Source: UBA5972 sp964637875 (lineage in GTDB: Bacteria; Pseudomonadota; Alphaproteobacteria; Rhodobacterales; Rhodobacteraceae). Taken from it: a stretch of DNA of 64,000 nt. The notes under the pieces are model-generated. The model had not been told where the DNA came from and ran no database searches. It saw only the letters and a program-made list of their open reading frames with translations. Of this stretch, positions 8,933-16,621 are shown piece by piece; position 1 is the stretch's first letter; every line of letters starts with the position of its first letter. The translations under genes were made by a program, and so were the position numbers. Where the stretch lies: positions 1 to 64,000 of the forward strand of contig CAZWXK010000002.1 of assembly GCA_964637875.1 (NCBI GenBank), in the 5' to 3' direction.

Positions 8933-9439
8933 ATGAAAACCCGAGATCAGGAGATCGAGGCCTGTATCCTGCATTTGCGCCGGTTTGCCCATGCGTTGAC
9001 GGGCGATGGCGACCGGGCCGATGACCTGGTGCAGGATACGGTGGAACGCGCATTGTCGCGCTGGAACCTGCGCAAGCCGGGGTTGCCCCTCAGGCCGTGG
9101 TTGTTCACGATATTGCGCAATCTGCACATCAGCGCCCATCGCCGTGCGCTGCGCATGATCCCGGATCCCGGCACCGATATCGAGCATGTGCACAGCGCGG
9201 ACTCCAGCGCGGAACAGAAGATCGAGCTGAAACAGGTACTGAGCCTGCTGTCCACGCTGCCCGATGAACAACGCATGGCCGTTCTTCTGGTATCGGTCGA
9301 AGGGTTTTCCTACGCGGAGGCATCAGGAATCATGGGTATCCCGGTGGGTACGTTGATGTCGCGCCTGAACCGGGCCCGCGGCAAGCTGCGCGAACTTGCC
9401 ACCACACCACCGGCGCAACGGCTGAGGAGGGTTAAATGA
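8933..9439 (+). CDS. RNA polymerase ECF sigma factor
   Basis: A 168-residue ECF (sigma70 group 4) factor with only regions 2 and 4. Region 2 shows LRRFAHALTG and DDLVQDTVERAL, and the promoter-melting WLFTILRN segment. Region 4 carries LPDEQRMAVLLVSVEGFSY and the recognition helix GIPVGTLMSRLNRAR. The start at 8933 has AGGA upstream and lies downstream of the predicted promoter, unlike the ATG at 8906. The last four bases overlap the start of the anti-sigma gene (ATGA), so the two are translationally coupled. Divergent partner and own promoter share one sequence signature. Confidence 0.92.
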   Translation: MKTRDQEIEACILHLRRFAHALTGDGDRADDLVQDTVERALSRWNLRKPGLPLRPWLFTILRNLHISAHRRALRMIPDPGTDIEHVHSADSSAEQKIELKQVLSLLSTLPDEQRMAVLLVSVEGFSYAEASGIMGIPVGTLMSRLNRARGKLRELATTPPAQRLRRVK

Positions 9440-10206
9440 CCCGCGAAACAAGACCCATTGGCGAAGATGACCTGAACGCCTATGTCGACGGCGAACTGGA
9501 CGAGGCACGTCATGCACTGGTCGATCAGTGGCTGCGCAGCCACCCCGAGATTCGCCGTCGCATCGAAAAGGATATGGAAATAGCCCAGCATCTGCGCGAA
9601 ACCCTTGCGCCGCTGGGCGATGCCAGCCTTCCCGATCGTTTCAGGATCGAAAATATCCGCGCCCGCCGGCAGGAAAGATGGGCGGGCCGTTTGCGTCGGG
9701 TCGCGGGGGCGGTTGTACTGATCGCGATCAGCGGAGCGGGCGGATGGGTTCTGCGGGGACAGCTGGCAACAGGTGCCGGTGCGGGCCCGAACTCCGAGAT
9801 CACGGCGGCATTGGCGGCGCACCGCGTCTTTGTGCCGGAAAAACTGCACCCCGTCGAAGTATCGGCGCAGGCACGCGACCATCTGGGCACATGGCTGGGA
9901 AACCGGCTGGGCCGGCCGGTTCCCATACCGGACCTGACGGATGAGGGCCTTACCCTCATGGGGGGGCGCCTGTTGCCGGGGCCGGATGGACCTGCCGGGC
10001 AGCTGATGTATCGGACGGCTTCGGGCAAGCGGGTGACGCTGTATCTGCAACCGACGCGCGGCAAGGGAAAGGCCTTTGCCTTTGCCCGCGAAGGCGAGGT
10101 CGGCACATTGGCCTGGCGCTCGGGCAAGCTGGACCTCGTCCTGACCGGACCGGTCGCGCGGGACGAGCTGATCCGTATCGCCCATGTCATCCGCCCGGCA
10201 TTGTAG
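9436..10206 (+). CDS. Membrane anti-sigma factor
   Basis: A 256-residue single-pass membrane protein. The cytoplasmic N-terminus has the anti-sigma start EDDLNAYVDGELD (residues 10-22) followed by helices. One transmembrane segment spans about 88-107, and the remainder is a periplasmic sensor region. No zinc-binding HxxxCxxC motif is visible, so this is a non-zinc version. It starts inside the sigma gene by four bases and should hold the sigma at the membrane until an envelope signal arrives. The signal cannot be read from the sequence. mtgA starts 16 bases downstream and may be in the same transcript. Confidence 0.85.
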   Translation: MTRETRPIGEDDLNAYVDGELDEARHALVDQWLRSHPEIRRRIEKDMEIAQHLRETLAPLGDASLPDRFRIENIRARRQERWAGRLRRVAGAVVLIAISGAGGWVLRGQLATGAGAGPNSEITAALAAHRVFVPEKLHPVEVSAQARDHLGTWLGNRLGRPVPIPDLTDEGLTLMGGRLLPGPDGPAGQLMYRTASGKRVTLYLQPTRGKGKAFAFAREGEVGTLAWRSGKLDLVLTGPVARDELIRIAHVIRPAL

Positions 10207-10222
10207 GCTTTCCTAACCGCGT

Positions 10223-11011
10223 GTGCCGGCATATAGCTGGGATGTGGCAGGAAAACGGAAATCGACGGGCAGACGGAAAGGGGCAAGACGGCGCAAGCAG
10301 CCCCTTTCGTCCCGGCTGCGTGCCGGATTGCGTGCAAGCCCCCGAATCATCGGGCGTATCCTGCTGGTTCTGTTTGCGGCCCAGGTCATGTTGGTCGCGC
10401 TGTTTTCGGTGGTCGATCCGCCAACCGATTTCTACATGTTTTCCCAATCGCGGGCACTTGGCGGCGTGCGCCAGGAATGGGTACCACTGGAGAGAATATC
10501 ACCTGACATGGCCCGCGCGGCGGTGGCGGCCGAGGATGCAAATTTCTGTCTGCATTGGGGGTTCGACATGCAGGCGATTCGCAAGGTGATCGATAGCGGT
10601 GGCAGACGATTGCGGGGCGCCTCGACCATATCGCAGCAGGTCGCAAAGAATGTTTTCCTCTGGCCGGCGCGCAGTTGGTTGCGCAAGGCGCTCGAGGCGG
10701 AAACGACCCTGCTGGTCGAGCTGATCTGGAGCAAGCGCAGGATATTGGAGGTCTATCTGAACATGGCCGAGACGGGACGCGCAATTTTTGGCGTCGAAGC
10801 CGCGGCAAGATCCTATTTCGGGGTGGGTGCAGACGCATTGTCCCTGGAGCAGGCGGCCCGGTTGGCGGCGGTTCTGCCCGATCCGAAAAACCGCTCGCCG
10901 GTGCGGCCATCGGCGCAGTTGCGCAAACGGGTGCGCGCAATCATGGATGGGGCCCGCACCATTGCCCGCGATGGCAGAGACAGCTGTTTTCTGGTGTTGA
11001 AAAACGCCTGA
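10223..11011 (+). CDS. mtgA: Monofunctional biosynthetic peptidoglycan transglycosylase
   Basis: A 262-residue GT51 enzyme that polymerises lipid II into glycan strands at the inner membrane. A basic N-terminus (GKRKSTGRRKGARRRK) precedes one membrane anchor (ILLVLFAAQVMLVALF, near residues 46-61). The GT51 motifs are present: EDANFCLHWGFD with the catalytic Glu, GASTISQQVAKN, and the later ILEVYLNMAE with GVEAAARSYFG. No transpeptidase domain follows, so it is the monofunctional type. The start is GTG at 10223; a second in-frame GTG at 10244 is possible. It follows the anti-sigma gene after 16 bases. Confidence 0.93.
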   Translation: MPAYSWDVAGKRKSTGRRKGARRRKQPLSSRLRAGLRASPRIIGRILLVLFAAQVMLVALFSVVDPPTDFYMFSQSRALGGVRQEWVPLERISPDMARAAVAAEDANFCLHWGFDMQAIRKVIDSGGRRLRGASTISQQVAKNVFLWPARSWLRKALEAETTLLVELIWSKRRILEVYLNMAETGRAIFGVEAAARSYFGVGADALSLEQAARLAAVLPDPKNRSPVRPSAQLRKRVRAIMDGARTIARDGRDSCFLVLKNA

Positions 11012-11030
11012 CAAAGCGGCAAAGAGGCAT

Positions 11031-11726
11031 ATGGCAATCGCGAACCCGAGCAGTCAGAATATGCACCAGCTGTATCATGCCCCTCTTTCACCCTTTTGCC
11101 GCAAGGTCCGCCTGGTCCTGGCCGAGAAACGGATCGAGGTCGAGCTGATCGAGGAAAGATACTGGGAAAAGCGCAAGGATTTCCTGGTAATGAACCCCGC
11201 GGGACAGGTGCCCGTGCTGCGGGTGGGCGGGCTTGTCCTGGCCGAAAGCAGCGCGATCTGCGAGTATCTGGAAGAGGTAAACCCCGACCCGCCCCTGATG
11301 CCCCGCACCCCGGCCGAGCGCGCCGAGGTGCGCCGGCTCGTGTTCTGGTTCGATGACAAGTTCCACCGCGAAGTTACCGCCAACCTGCTGTATGAACGGG
11401 TCAACAAGAAAATCATGCAGGCGGGCTATCCCGACAGCAGAAATGTCAAGAATGGTGCGCGCAATATCAAGTATCACCTTGATTACATGGGCTGGTTGCT
11501 GGAGCGGCGGCGCTGGCTGGCAGGCGACCGGTTGACCCTGGCCGATTTCGCCGCCGCGGCCCATCTTTCCTGTCTTGATTATATCCGCGATGTCGACTGG
11601 AACCGCAGTCGCGCGGTCAAGGACTGGTATGCGACGATCAAGTCGCGCCCTGCGTTCCGGTCGCTTCTGGCGGATCATGTACCGGGCTTTCCGCAGCCGC
11701 CCCATTATGCGGATCTGGATTTTTGA
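11031..11726 (+). CDS. Glutathione S-transferase family protein
   Basis: A 231-residue protein with an N-terminal thioredoxin-like GST domain (HAPLSPFCRKVRLVLAEK, with the SPFC active-site motif) and the cis-Pro VPVL segment plus ESSAICEYLEE. The all-helical C-terminal domain carries LAGDRLTLADFAAAAHLS. It probably conjugates or reduces small substrates with glutathione; the substrate is unknown. The ATG at 11031 has AGAGG upstream; a second Met at residue 11 is closer to the usual family start. It shares a TTGA overlap with queG, so the two are co-translated. Confidence 0.87.
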   Translation: MAIANPSSQNMHQLYHAPLSPFCRKVRLVLAEKRIEVELIEERYWEKRKDFLVMNPAGQVPVLRVGGLVLAESSAICEYLEEVNPDPPLMPRTPAERAEVRRLVFWFDDKFHREVTANLLYERVNKKIMQAGYPDSRNVKNGARNIKYHLDYMGWLLERRRWLAGDRLTLADFAAAAHLSCLDYIRDVDWNRSRAVKDWYATIKSRPAFRSLLADHVPGFPQPPHYADLDF

Positions 11727-12775
11727 AGGCCCTGCGGGCGGCGCTGGAACGCAAGGCCCTGGACGAGGGATTTGCGGCAGTCGGGGTTTGCCTCCCCAGC
11801 GATATTTCCCGCGCCGGCAACCACTTGCGCGAATTTGTTGCGATGGGACGTCATGGTTCGATGGGCTGGATGGCCGAAAGGATGCATTGGCGCAGCGATC
11901 CGACAGCCCTGTGGCCCGAGGCGCGCGCCGTCATCATGCTGGCCGAAAATTACGGCCCCGATGACGACCCGATGCGGGTTGTCGGAATGCCCGATCGGGG
12001 GGCAATATCGGTTTACGCCCGCAACCGGGATTACCACGATATCGTGAAAAAGCGGCTCAAGCGGGTGGGCCGATGGCTGCTCGATCAGGTTGACAATGCG
12101 CAGATCAAGGTCTTTGTCGATACCGCCCCGGTCATGGAAAAGCCCCTGGGCCAGGCGGCGGGCCTGGGCTGGCAGGGAAAACATACCAATCTGGTCAGCC
12201 GCACGCTGGGCAGCTGGTTCTTTCTGGGGGCGATCTTTACCACAATTCCCCTGCCGCGCGACCGGCCCGGGGCCGATCACTGCGGTCGGTGCCGGGCCTG
12301 TCTGGATGCCTGCCCGACGGGGGCCTTTCCCGCGCCTTATCAACTGGATGCGCGGCGCTGCATTTCCTATCTGACGATCGAACATGTCGGGCCTGTGGAC
12401 GAGGCGTTGCGCCCCGCGCTGGGCAACCATATCTATGGATGCGACGATTGCCTTGCGGCATGTCCATGGAACAAGTTTGCCCGCCACGCGCGCGAGGCAC
12501 GCTATCACGCGCGCGTGGCGTTGAAGGCACCGCGACTGGCCGATCTGGTGCAGCTGGACGATGCGGGATTCAGGGCGCTGTTTTCGGGGTCTCCGATCAA
12601 GCGGTCCGGGCGAAACCGATTTGTCAGGAATGTCCTGTATGCCATTGGTAATTCTGGTGATTGCAGCATGATAGGGTCGATCAAGGGATTGCAGAAAGAC
12701 CCCGACGAAGGCGTTTGTGATGCCGCATGTTGGGCGCTGGCGCGATTGCGGGGCACGGGGCACAAGGGAGGTTGA
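11723..12775 (+). CDS. queG: Epoxyqueuosine reductase
   Basis: A 350-residue cobalamin and Fe-S enzyme that does the last step of queuosine synthesis, reducing epoxyqueuosine to queuosine in the tRNA wobble position. Two ferredoxin-type 4Fe-4S motifs are clear: DHCGRCRACLDACPTGAF in the middle, then CDDCLAACPW. The upstream VDTAPVMEKPLG and AGLGWQGKHTN segments are QueG signatures, and a HEAT-like tail ends the protein. The start is TTG at 11723 inside the GST stop codon (TTGA). Confidence 0.94.
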   Translation: MKALRAALERKALDEGFAAVGVCLPSDISRAGNHLREFVAMGRHGSMGWMAERMHWRSDPTALWPEARAVIMLAENYGPDDDPMRVVGMPDRGAISVYARNRDYHDIVKKRLKRVGRWLLDQVDNAQIKVFVDTAPVMEKPLGQAAGLGWQGKHTNLVSRTLGSWFFLGAIFTTIPLPRDRPGADHCGRCRACLDACPTGAFPAPYQLDARRCISYLTIEHVGPVDEALRPALGNHIYGCDDCLAACPWNKFARHAREARYHARVALKAPRLADLVQLDDAGFRALFSGSPIKRSGRNRFVRNVLYAIGNSGDCSMIGSIKGLQKDPDEGVCDAACWALARLRGTGHKGG

Positions 12776-12777
12776 CG

Positions 12778-13644
12778 ATGGAAAGGGTCATGCTGATATT
12801 CGGCCATGGCTATACGGCGTCGGCGCTGTCGCCGGGGCTGATTGCCGACGGCTGGAGGGTGATCGGCACCACCCGCGACCGGGACAGGCTGGCCGAAATG
12901 CGGCGGATGGGTGTCGAAGGCCGGCTGTGGCCGGGTACGGATCTGGACGCGGATCTCGGGGCTGCAACGCATATCCTGCAATCCATTGCGCCCGGTCAGG
13001 GGGGCGATCCGGTTCTTGCCGCGTTCGGGCATCAGATCGCCACGCGGGCAAAACAGCTGAAGTGGATCGGATATCTTTCCACCACCGCCGTTTATGGCGA
13101 CCATCAGGGCGGCTGGGTGGATGAGGACACCGCTCTTTCCCCGGCAACCCGGCGTGGCAGATGGCGGGTCGCGGCCGAACGCGCGTGGCAGGATCTGGCA
13201 CGGCGCAACGACCTGCCCCTGCACATTTTCCGTCTGGCCGGGATCTATGGCCCCGGGCGCGGTCCCTTTGCCAAGCTGCGCAAGGGCACGGCACGGCGGA
13301 TCGTCAAGCCGGGGCAGGTATTCAGCCGTGCCCATGTCGAGGATATCGCCCAGGTACTGCGGGCCTCGATCAGGCGGCCCGATCCGGGGGCCGTATACAA
13401 TGTGTGTGATGACGAGGCCGCCCCGCCCCAGGAGGTGATCGGCTTTGCCGCGGGGCTGTTGGGTGTGCCGGTGCCCGAGGCCGAAGATTTTGCGACGGCC
13501 GACATGTCGCCCATGGCGCGCAGTTTCTATGCCGAATCGAAAAAGGTGCGCAACAACCGGATCAAGCACGAGCTGGGGGTCAGGCTGATCTACCCGACCT
13601 ATCGCGAGGGTCTGCGGGCGCTGGCCGCAAGAGAGCGGTCGTGA
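12778..13644 (+). CDS. SDR-family (NAD-dependent epimerase-like) protein
   Basis: A 288-residue Rossmann protein of the atypical SDR group resembling YeeZ-type proteins. The N-terminal MLIFGHGYTAS replaces the usual GxxGxxG. Then come WIGYLSTTAVYGDHQGGWVDEDT, with Tyr in the STTAVYG segment, and FRLAGIYGPGR, usual for epimerase-like proteins. The frame opens upstream, but the ATG at 12778 has AGGGAGG before it and starts three bases after the queG stop. Substrate unknown. Confidence 0.82.
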   Translation: MERVMLIFGHGYTASALSPGLIADGWRVIGTTRDRDRLAEMRRMGVEGRLWPGTDLDADLGAATHILQSIAPGQGGDPVLAAFGHQIATRAKQLKWIGYLSTTAVYGDHQGGWVDEDTALSPATRRGRWRVAAERAWQDLARRNDLPLHIFRLAGIYGPGRGPFAKLRKGTARRIVKPGQVFSRAHVEDIAQVLRASIRRPDPGAVYNVCDDEAAPPQEVIGFAAGLLGVPVPEAEDFATADMSPMARSFYAESKKVRNNRIKHELGVRLIYPTYREGLRALAARERS

Positions 13645-13649
13645 AAATG

Positions 13650-13680
13650 CGAAAGGCGGCACATGCCGCGCCGCCTTTCG
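13650..13680. terminator. Bidirectional hairpin between convergent genes
   Basis: A perfect 11-bp stem, CGAAAGGCGGC (13650-13660) and GCCGCCTTTCG (13670-13680), with a nine-base loop. On the minus strand it is followed by CATTTTC. It lies between the end of the SDR gene and the end of the small secreted-protein gene, so it probably ends both transcripts. Confidence 0.6.
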
Positions 13681-13709
13681 GAAACCTTTGCAATGGTACG
13701 GTGCGGGCC

Positions 13710-13883
13710 TTAGCGCGCAGCCAGCAGAACCATGAGCAGGATCAGCGGAAGGACCATGCCGCCCGACGAAGAAGCGGCGGACTGCTGAACGACGACCGGT
13801 TCCATGACCGGCTTGTTCAGGCCACCGGCGAGAGCCGCAGTGGCAGCGACCGAAAGAGCAGCTGCAAGAGCGAGTGATTTCAT
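13710..13883 (-). CDS. Small exported hypothetical protein (57 aa)
   Basis: A 57-residue protein with a textbook Sec signal peptide (Met1 to about Ala19, core LALAAALSVAATAA). A short polar stretch follows (GGLNKPVMEPVVVQQSAASSS), then a hydrophobic C-terminus GGMVLPLILLMVLLAAR that could be a membrane segment. It starts at 13883 after a GGAGG-like sequence (reverse complement of atcctcc). Small proteins of this design recur in Rhodobacterales; I know no function. A hairpin lies just downstream. Confidence 0.65.
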   Translation of the reverse strand: MKSLALAAALSVAATAALAGGLNKPVMEPVVVQQSAASSSGGMVLPLILLMVLLAAR

Positions 13884-14038
13884 TGTATCCTCCAAATTTC
13901 GCCTGCCGCATTTTGGGGAAGGTAGGGAACCCCGCCGCAAGCACCCAAGACTGTACCTCGTCCCCATTTTTAAGCAGCAATGACTTGCAATTGCAATGCT
14001 TCTGCGTCGAGGACAAACACAGGTTTCGCAAAATATCG

Positions 14039-14635
14039 CTAAATTAGCAACACCTGTGTGCCTACCTTGGTCAGATTGAACAGCTCCTCGATGTCTCGAT
14101 TGTACAGGCCTATGCAACCATTGGACGAGCGACGGCCGATCTTGCGTGTGTCATTGGTGCCATGGATGCGATAATATTGCCAGGATAGATACAATGCGTA
14201 CAATCCCAGCGGATTGTCCGGGCCTGGGCCAACATAATCGGGCCAGTCGGGATTGCGCCGCTTCATGGCCGGGGTCGGTCGCCAGGAGGGGCCCTTGACC
14301 TTGCGGATGATTCGGGTCCTGCCGCGTCTGGTCAGCTGATCGGTCAGGGGAACGCTGGTCGGATAAAGCCTGTAGATCGTCCCGTCTTCGGACCAGAAAT
14401 GCAGGACGCGTTCGTTGGTATCGACCAGGATGACGCCGTTCTTCCTGGTCTTGAAGTAGTCCTGCCATTTTCTGGCGGTAAAGCTGGAAATGTTGTGCCG
14501 CGCAATTCGCGGGGCGTCTGCCTGGTCCTGTGCCTCGGCGCCAAGGGGCAGCGCGCCCGCGGCGGCGCCGATCCCGATCGCCAGTGTTTGTGTGAAGGCA
14601 CGACGAGTCAGGATGATCCGGTCACCCTTTGCCAT
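14039..14635 (-). CDS. L,D-transpeptidase family protein (YkuD domain), Tat-type signal
   Basis: A 198-residue exported YkuD-fold enzyme that crosslinks peptidoglycan or attaches proteins to it. The N-terminus has ILTRRAFTQTLAIG (residues 8-21), a twin-arginine signal candidate. The catalytic domain ends in H158-G-T and SSNGC174IGLYNRD, the classical HXX14-17-S(H/N)GC layout with Cys174 as nucleophile. The ATG at 14635 has AAGGAG at good spacing and is preferred over the frame's earlier ATG at 14695. It is divergent from the CAP-domain gene, with about 160 bases between the starts. Confidence 0.9.
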   Translation of the reverse strand: MAKGDRIILTRRAFTQTLAIGIGAAAGALPLGAEAQDQADAPRIARHNISSFTARKWQDYFKTRKNGVILVDTNERVLHFWSEDGTIYRLYPTSVPLTDQLTRRGRTRIIRKVKGPSWRPTPAMKRRNPDWPDYVGPGPDNPLGLYALYLSWQYYRIHGTNDTRKIGRRSSNGCIGLYNRDIEELFNLTKVGTQVLLI

Positions 14636-14799
14636 GTGTGCGTCTCCTTCTGGTATTCCGTTCCAAAGGGTAATACCCGAAAAAAGAGGTCTCAATTCAA
14701 ACTGCTGTTATCTGGCATAATTCAACACGCTATGGTTTGAAAGGGGCGGGACAAGAGGTTAGGAGTGGTTCCGGTTTCCCAACGGATGGAATGACAACG

Positions 14800-15309
14800 A
14801 TGAAACGCCTGGCTCTAGTCCTTCTCGCGCTGACGATAACCCTGGCGGGATGCACCGTCTCCAAGCCGCAGCTCGGCCCGGATGGCAAGCCGCTGCCCGC
14901 GGTTTTCAAGATAACCAAGCGCGAGGCCAACAGGATTCCGCTCAGGATGCTGGACGCGGTGAACGCTCTGCGCAGTGCAAGTGGCCTGCAGGCGGTGGAA
15001 CTGTCGCCCGAGCTGACCGCAGCCGCCGCGACGCATTCGCGGGACATGTCGGTACAGAACAGGGCCTGGCATTTTGGCTCGGACGGTTCGTCACCCGTCG
15101 ATCGGGTCAAGCGGGCGGGCTACAAGGGCCCGCTGCTGGGCGAAAACATCTCGGAAACCTTCGAGAATGACGTCCTGACCCTGGCCGCATGGATGGAAGA
15201 GGACGATACCCGCACCGTGATCATGAATCCCGAAGCGCGCTATATGGGCATTTCATGGTATCAGGAACCCAGCGGCAAGATATGGTGGACGCTGGTCATG
15301 GGTGGTTAG
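14800..15309 (+). CDS. CAP-domain lipoprotein
   Basis: A 169-residue protein with a lipoprotein signal ending in LAGC (Cys18), so probably anchored in the outer or inner membrane on the periplasmic side. The CAP/SCP domain follows: MLDAVNALRSASGLQAVELSPEL, then AAATHSRDMSVQ, and HFGSDGSSPVDRVKRAGYKG with GENISE; the end reads MGISWYQEPSG. CAP proteins of bacteria have been linked to cell-wall binding, but the exact activity is unknown. The start at 14800 has GGA nine bases upstream; 14791 is an alternative. It lies between two L,D-transpeptidase genes. Confidence 0.82.
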   Translation: MKRLALVLLALTITLAGCTVSKPQLGPDGKPLPAVFKITKREANRIPLRMLDAVNALRSASGLQAVELSPELTAAAATHSRDMSVQNRAWHFGSDGSSPVDRVKRAGYKGPLLGENISETFENDVLTLAAWMEEDDTRTVIMNPEARYMGISWYQEPSGKIWWTLVMGG

Positions 15310-15333
15310 CCCCGCCGGTGACCCGGGCCGTGG

Positions 15334-15846
15334 TCAGGGGAGGATATCGATTTCGGTCCCGTTCCTGACCATGGCATAGATTTCCTCGATCTCGCGATTG
15401 CTGACCGAGATGCATCCGGCAGTCCAGTCCTTGCGGCCGAAATCGGCCAACCGGGTCGGGCCGCCGTGAATGAAGATGTCGCCGCCCGGATCGCGCCCGG
15501 CCTTGCGGGCCCGGGCAATGTCTGCGGCGTTGGGGTAGGATATTCCCAGACTCAGATGGTACTGGCTGTCGGGGTTGCGGCGGTCGATGACATAGCGCCC
15601 CTCGGGGGTGCGGCCGTCGCCCTCGAAACGTTTGGGGCCGACGGGGGCAAAACCAAGATCGACATCATAGCTTTTCAACCTCTGGTCGCCATGCATGAGA
15701 TACAGCTTGCGCGTGCTCTTGACCAGGACGACGCGGGTGACTGCGGGGCCGTCATATGTCTTGAACTTGCTTGCGCAACCGCCCAGCGTCAGGGCCAGCA
15801 GCAGGGCGGCAAACAATCGGGTCAGCGTCTGTAACGGGGCCTGCAT
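15334..15846 (-). CDS. L,D-transpeptidase lipoprotein (YkuD domain)
   Basis: A 170-residue YkuD protein distinct from the one at 14.0 kb. The signal ends in a lipobox LGGC (Cys24). The catalytic core has FIHGGP with His127 and WTAGC145ISVSNREIEEIY, with Cys145 as nucleophile. The body reads SLGISYPNAAD and GDGRTPEGRYVIDRRNP, usual for the short ErfK/YbiS-like proteins. It is convergent with the CAP-domain gene, with only 24 bases between the stop codons. Confidence 0.9.
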   Translation of the reverse strand: MQAPLQTLTRLFAALLLALTLGGCASKFKTYDGPAVTRVVLVKSTRKLYLMHGDQRLKSYDVDLGFAPVGPKRFEGDGRTPEGRYVIDRRNPDSQYHLSLGISYPNAADIARARKAGRDPGGDIFIHGGPTRLADFGRKDWTAGCISVSNREIEEIYAMVRNGTEIDILP

Positions 15847-15912
15847 CGGTATCTTTCGCGCGGTTTCCTCATCACGGTATAACGCGAATGGCGCTGTGGT
15901 GACAGGGCGCCG

Positions 15913-16503
15913 TCAGATCAGCGCCAGCAGCGCCGCGTGACGGGCCAGAAAATCGGCGTGCACCTCGACCGGAGGACGCAGGCGGATTTCCATGCCCTGG
16001 ATAATGTCTGATCGCGGTTTGCCGAACAGGCGGTCAGCCTCGTCGCGATCGAATCCGGCAATCTGGGTTGCCTCCATCCATGCCGAGATGCGATCGGCCC
16101 GCTTGATCCGGGCCTTGATTCCGGTCGGCAGCGTGGCAGGCAGGCCGAATCTCAGATGCACCGCTGCCATCAGGCGCTGGTCGAGCGCGCGATAGCCGGG
16201 TCCGACGGCCGCCTTGACCGGCGAAATCATGTCGCCGATCACGAATTCGGGCGCATCATGCAGCAGCGCGGCAAGGCGCCATTTGGCCAGGCTCCGGGGA
16301 TAGAGGCGATGGAACAGCTCCTCGACCAGGAGCGAATGTTCGGCAACACTGTAGGCGTATTCCCCTCGCGTCTGCCCGTTCCAGCGGGCCTGAAAGGACA
16401 GGCCGCGCGCAATGTCCTGGATCTCGATATCCAGGGGAGACGGGTCGAGCAGGTCGAGTATGCGACCCGAGAGCATTCTTTGCCAGGCGCGGGGCTGTTT
16501 CAT
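15913..16503 (-). CDS. HD-domain phosphohydrolase (YfbR-like)
   Basis: A 196-residue HD-superfamily protein. The metal ligands are seen in YSVAEHS (His56) and LLHDAPE (His82-Asp83), which with a later Asp make the HD site; this arrangement resembles 5'-nucleotidase YfbR. It likely hydrolyses a nucleoside monophosphate, but the substrate is not deducible. The frame runs upstream to 16629; the ATG at 16503 (MKQPRAW) is the better start. It is divergent from ahcY. Confidence 0.82.
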   Translation of the reverse strand: MKQPRAWQRMLSGRILDLLDPSPLDIEIQDIARGLSFQARWNGQTRGEYAYSVAEHSLLVEELFHRLYPRSLAKWRLAALLHDAPEFVIGDMISPVKAAVGPGYRALDQRLMAAVHLRFGLPATLPTGIKARIKRADRISAWMEATQIAGFDRDEADRLFGKPRSDIIQGMEIRLRPPVEVHADFLARHAALLALI

Positions 16504-16621
16504 CCGATGCGTGTTTCCCTGTTGTGCAGGGCTGCAAACTATGCCGGAGGGTAAGCCATTGTCCAGCAGCCATGCCGGTGATAAGGGAGCCTGCGAACAT
16601 GTATTGAAGGAGCCCGTGCCC

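Noticed and set aside
8795..9271. Minus-strand extension of the DUF7282 gene over the sigma gene
   Set aside because: The signal peptide starts at 8794, and the extension covers a well-recognised ECF sigma gene on the other strand.
16504..16621. Possible SAH or SAM riboswitch upstream of ahcY
   Set aside because: I found no convincing conserved core or stem pattern in the 118 bases; position alone does not justify it.
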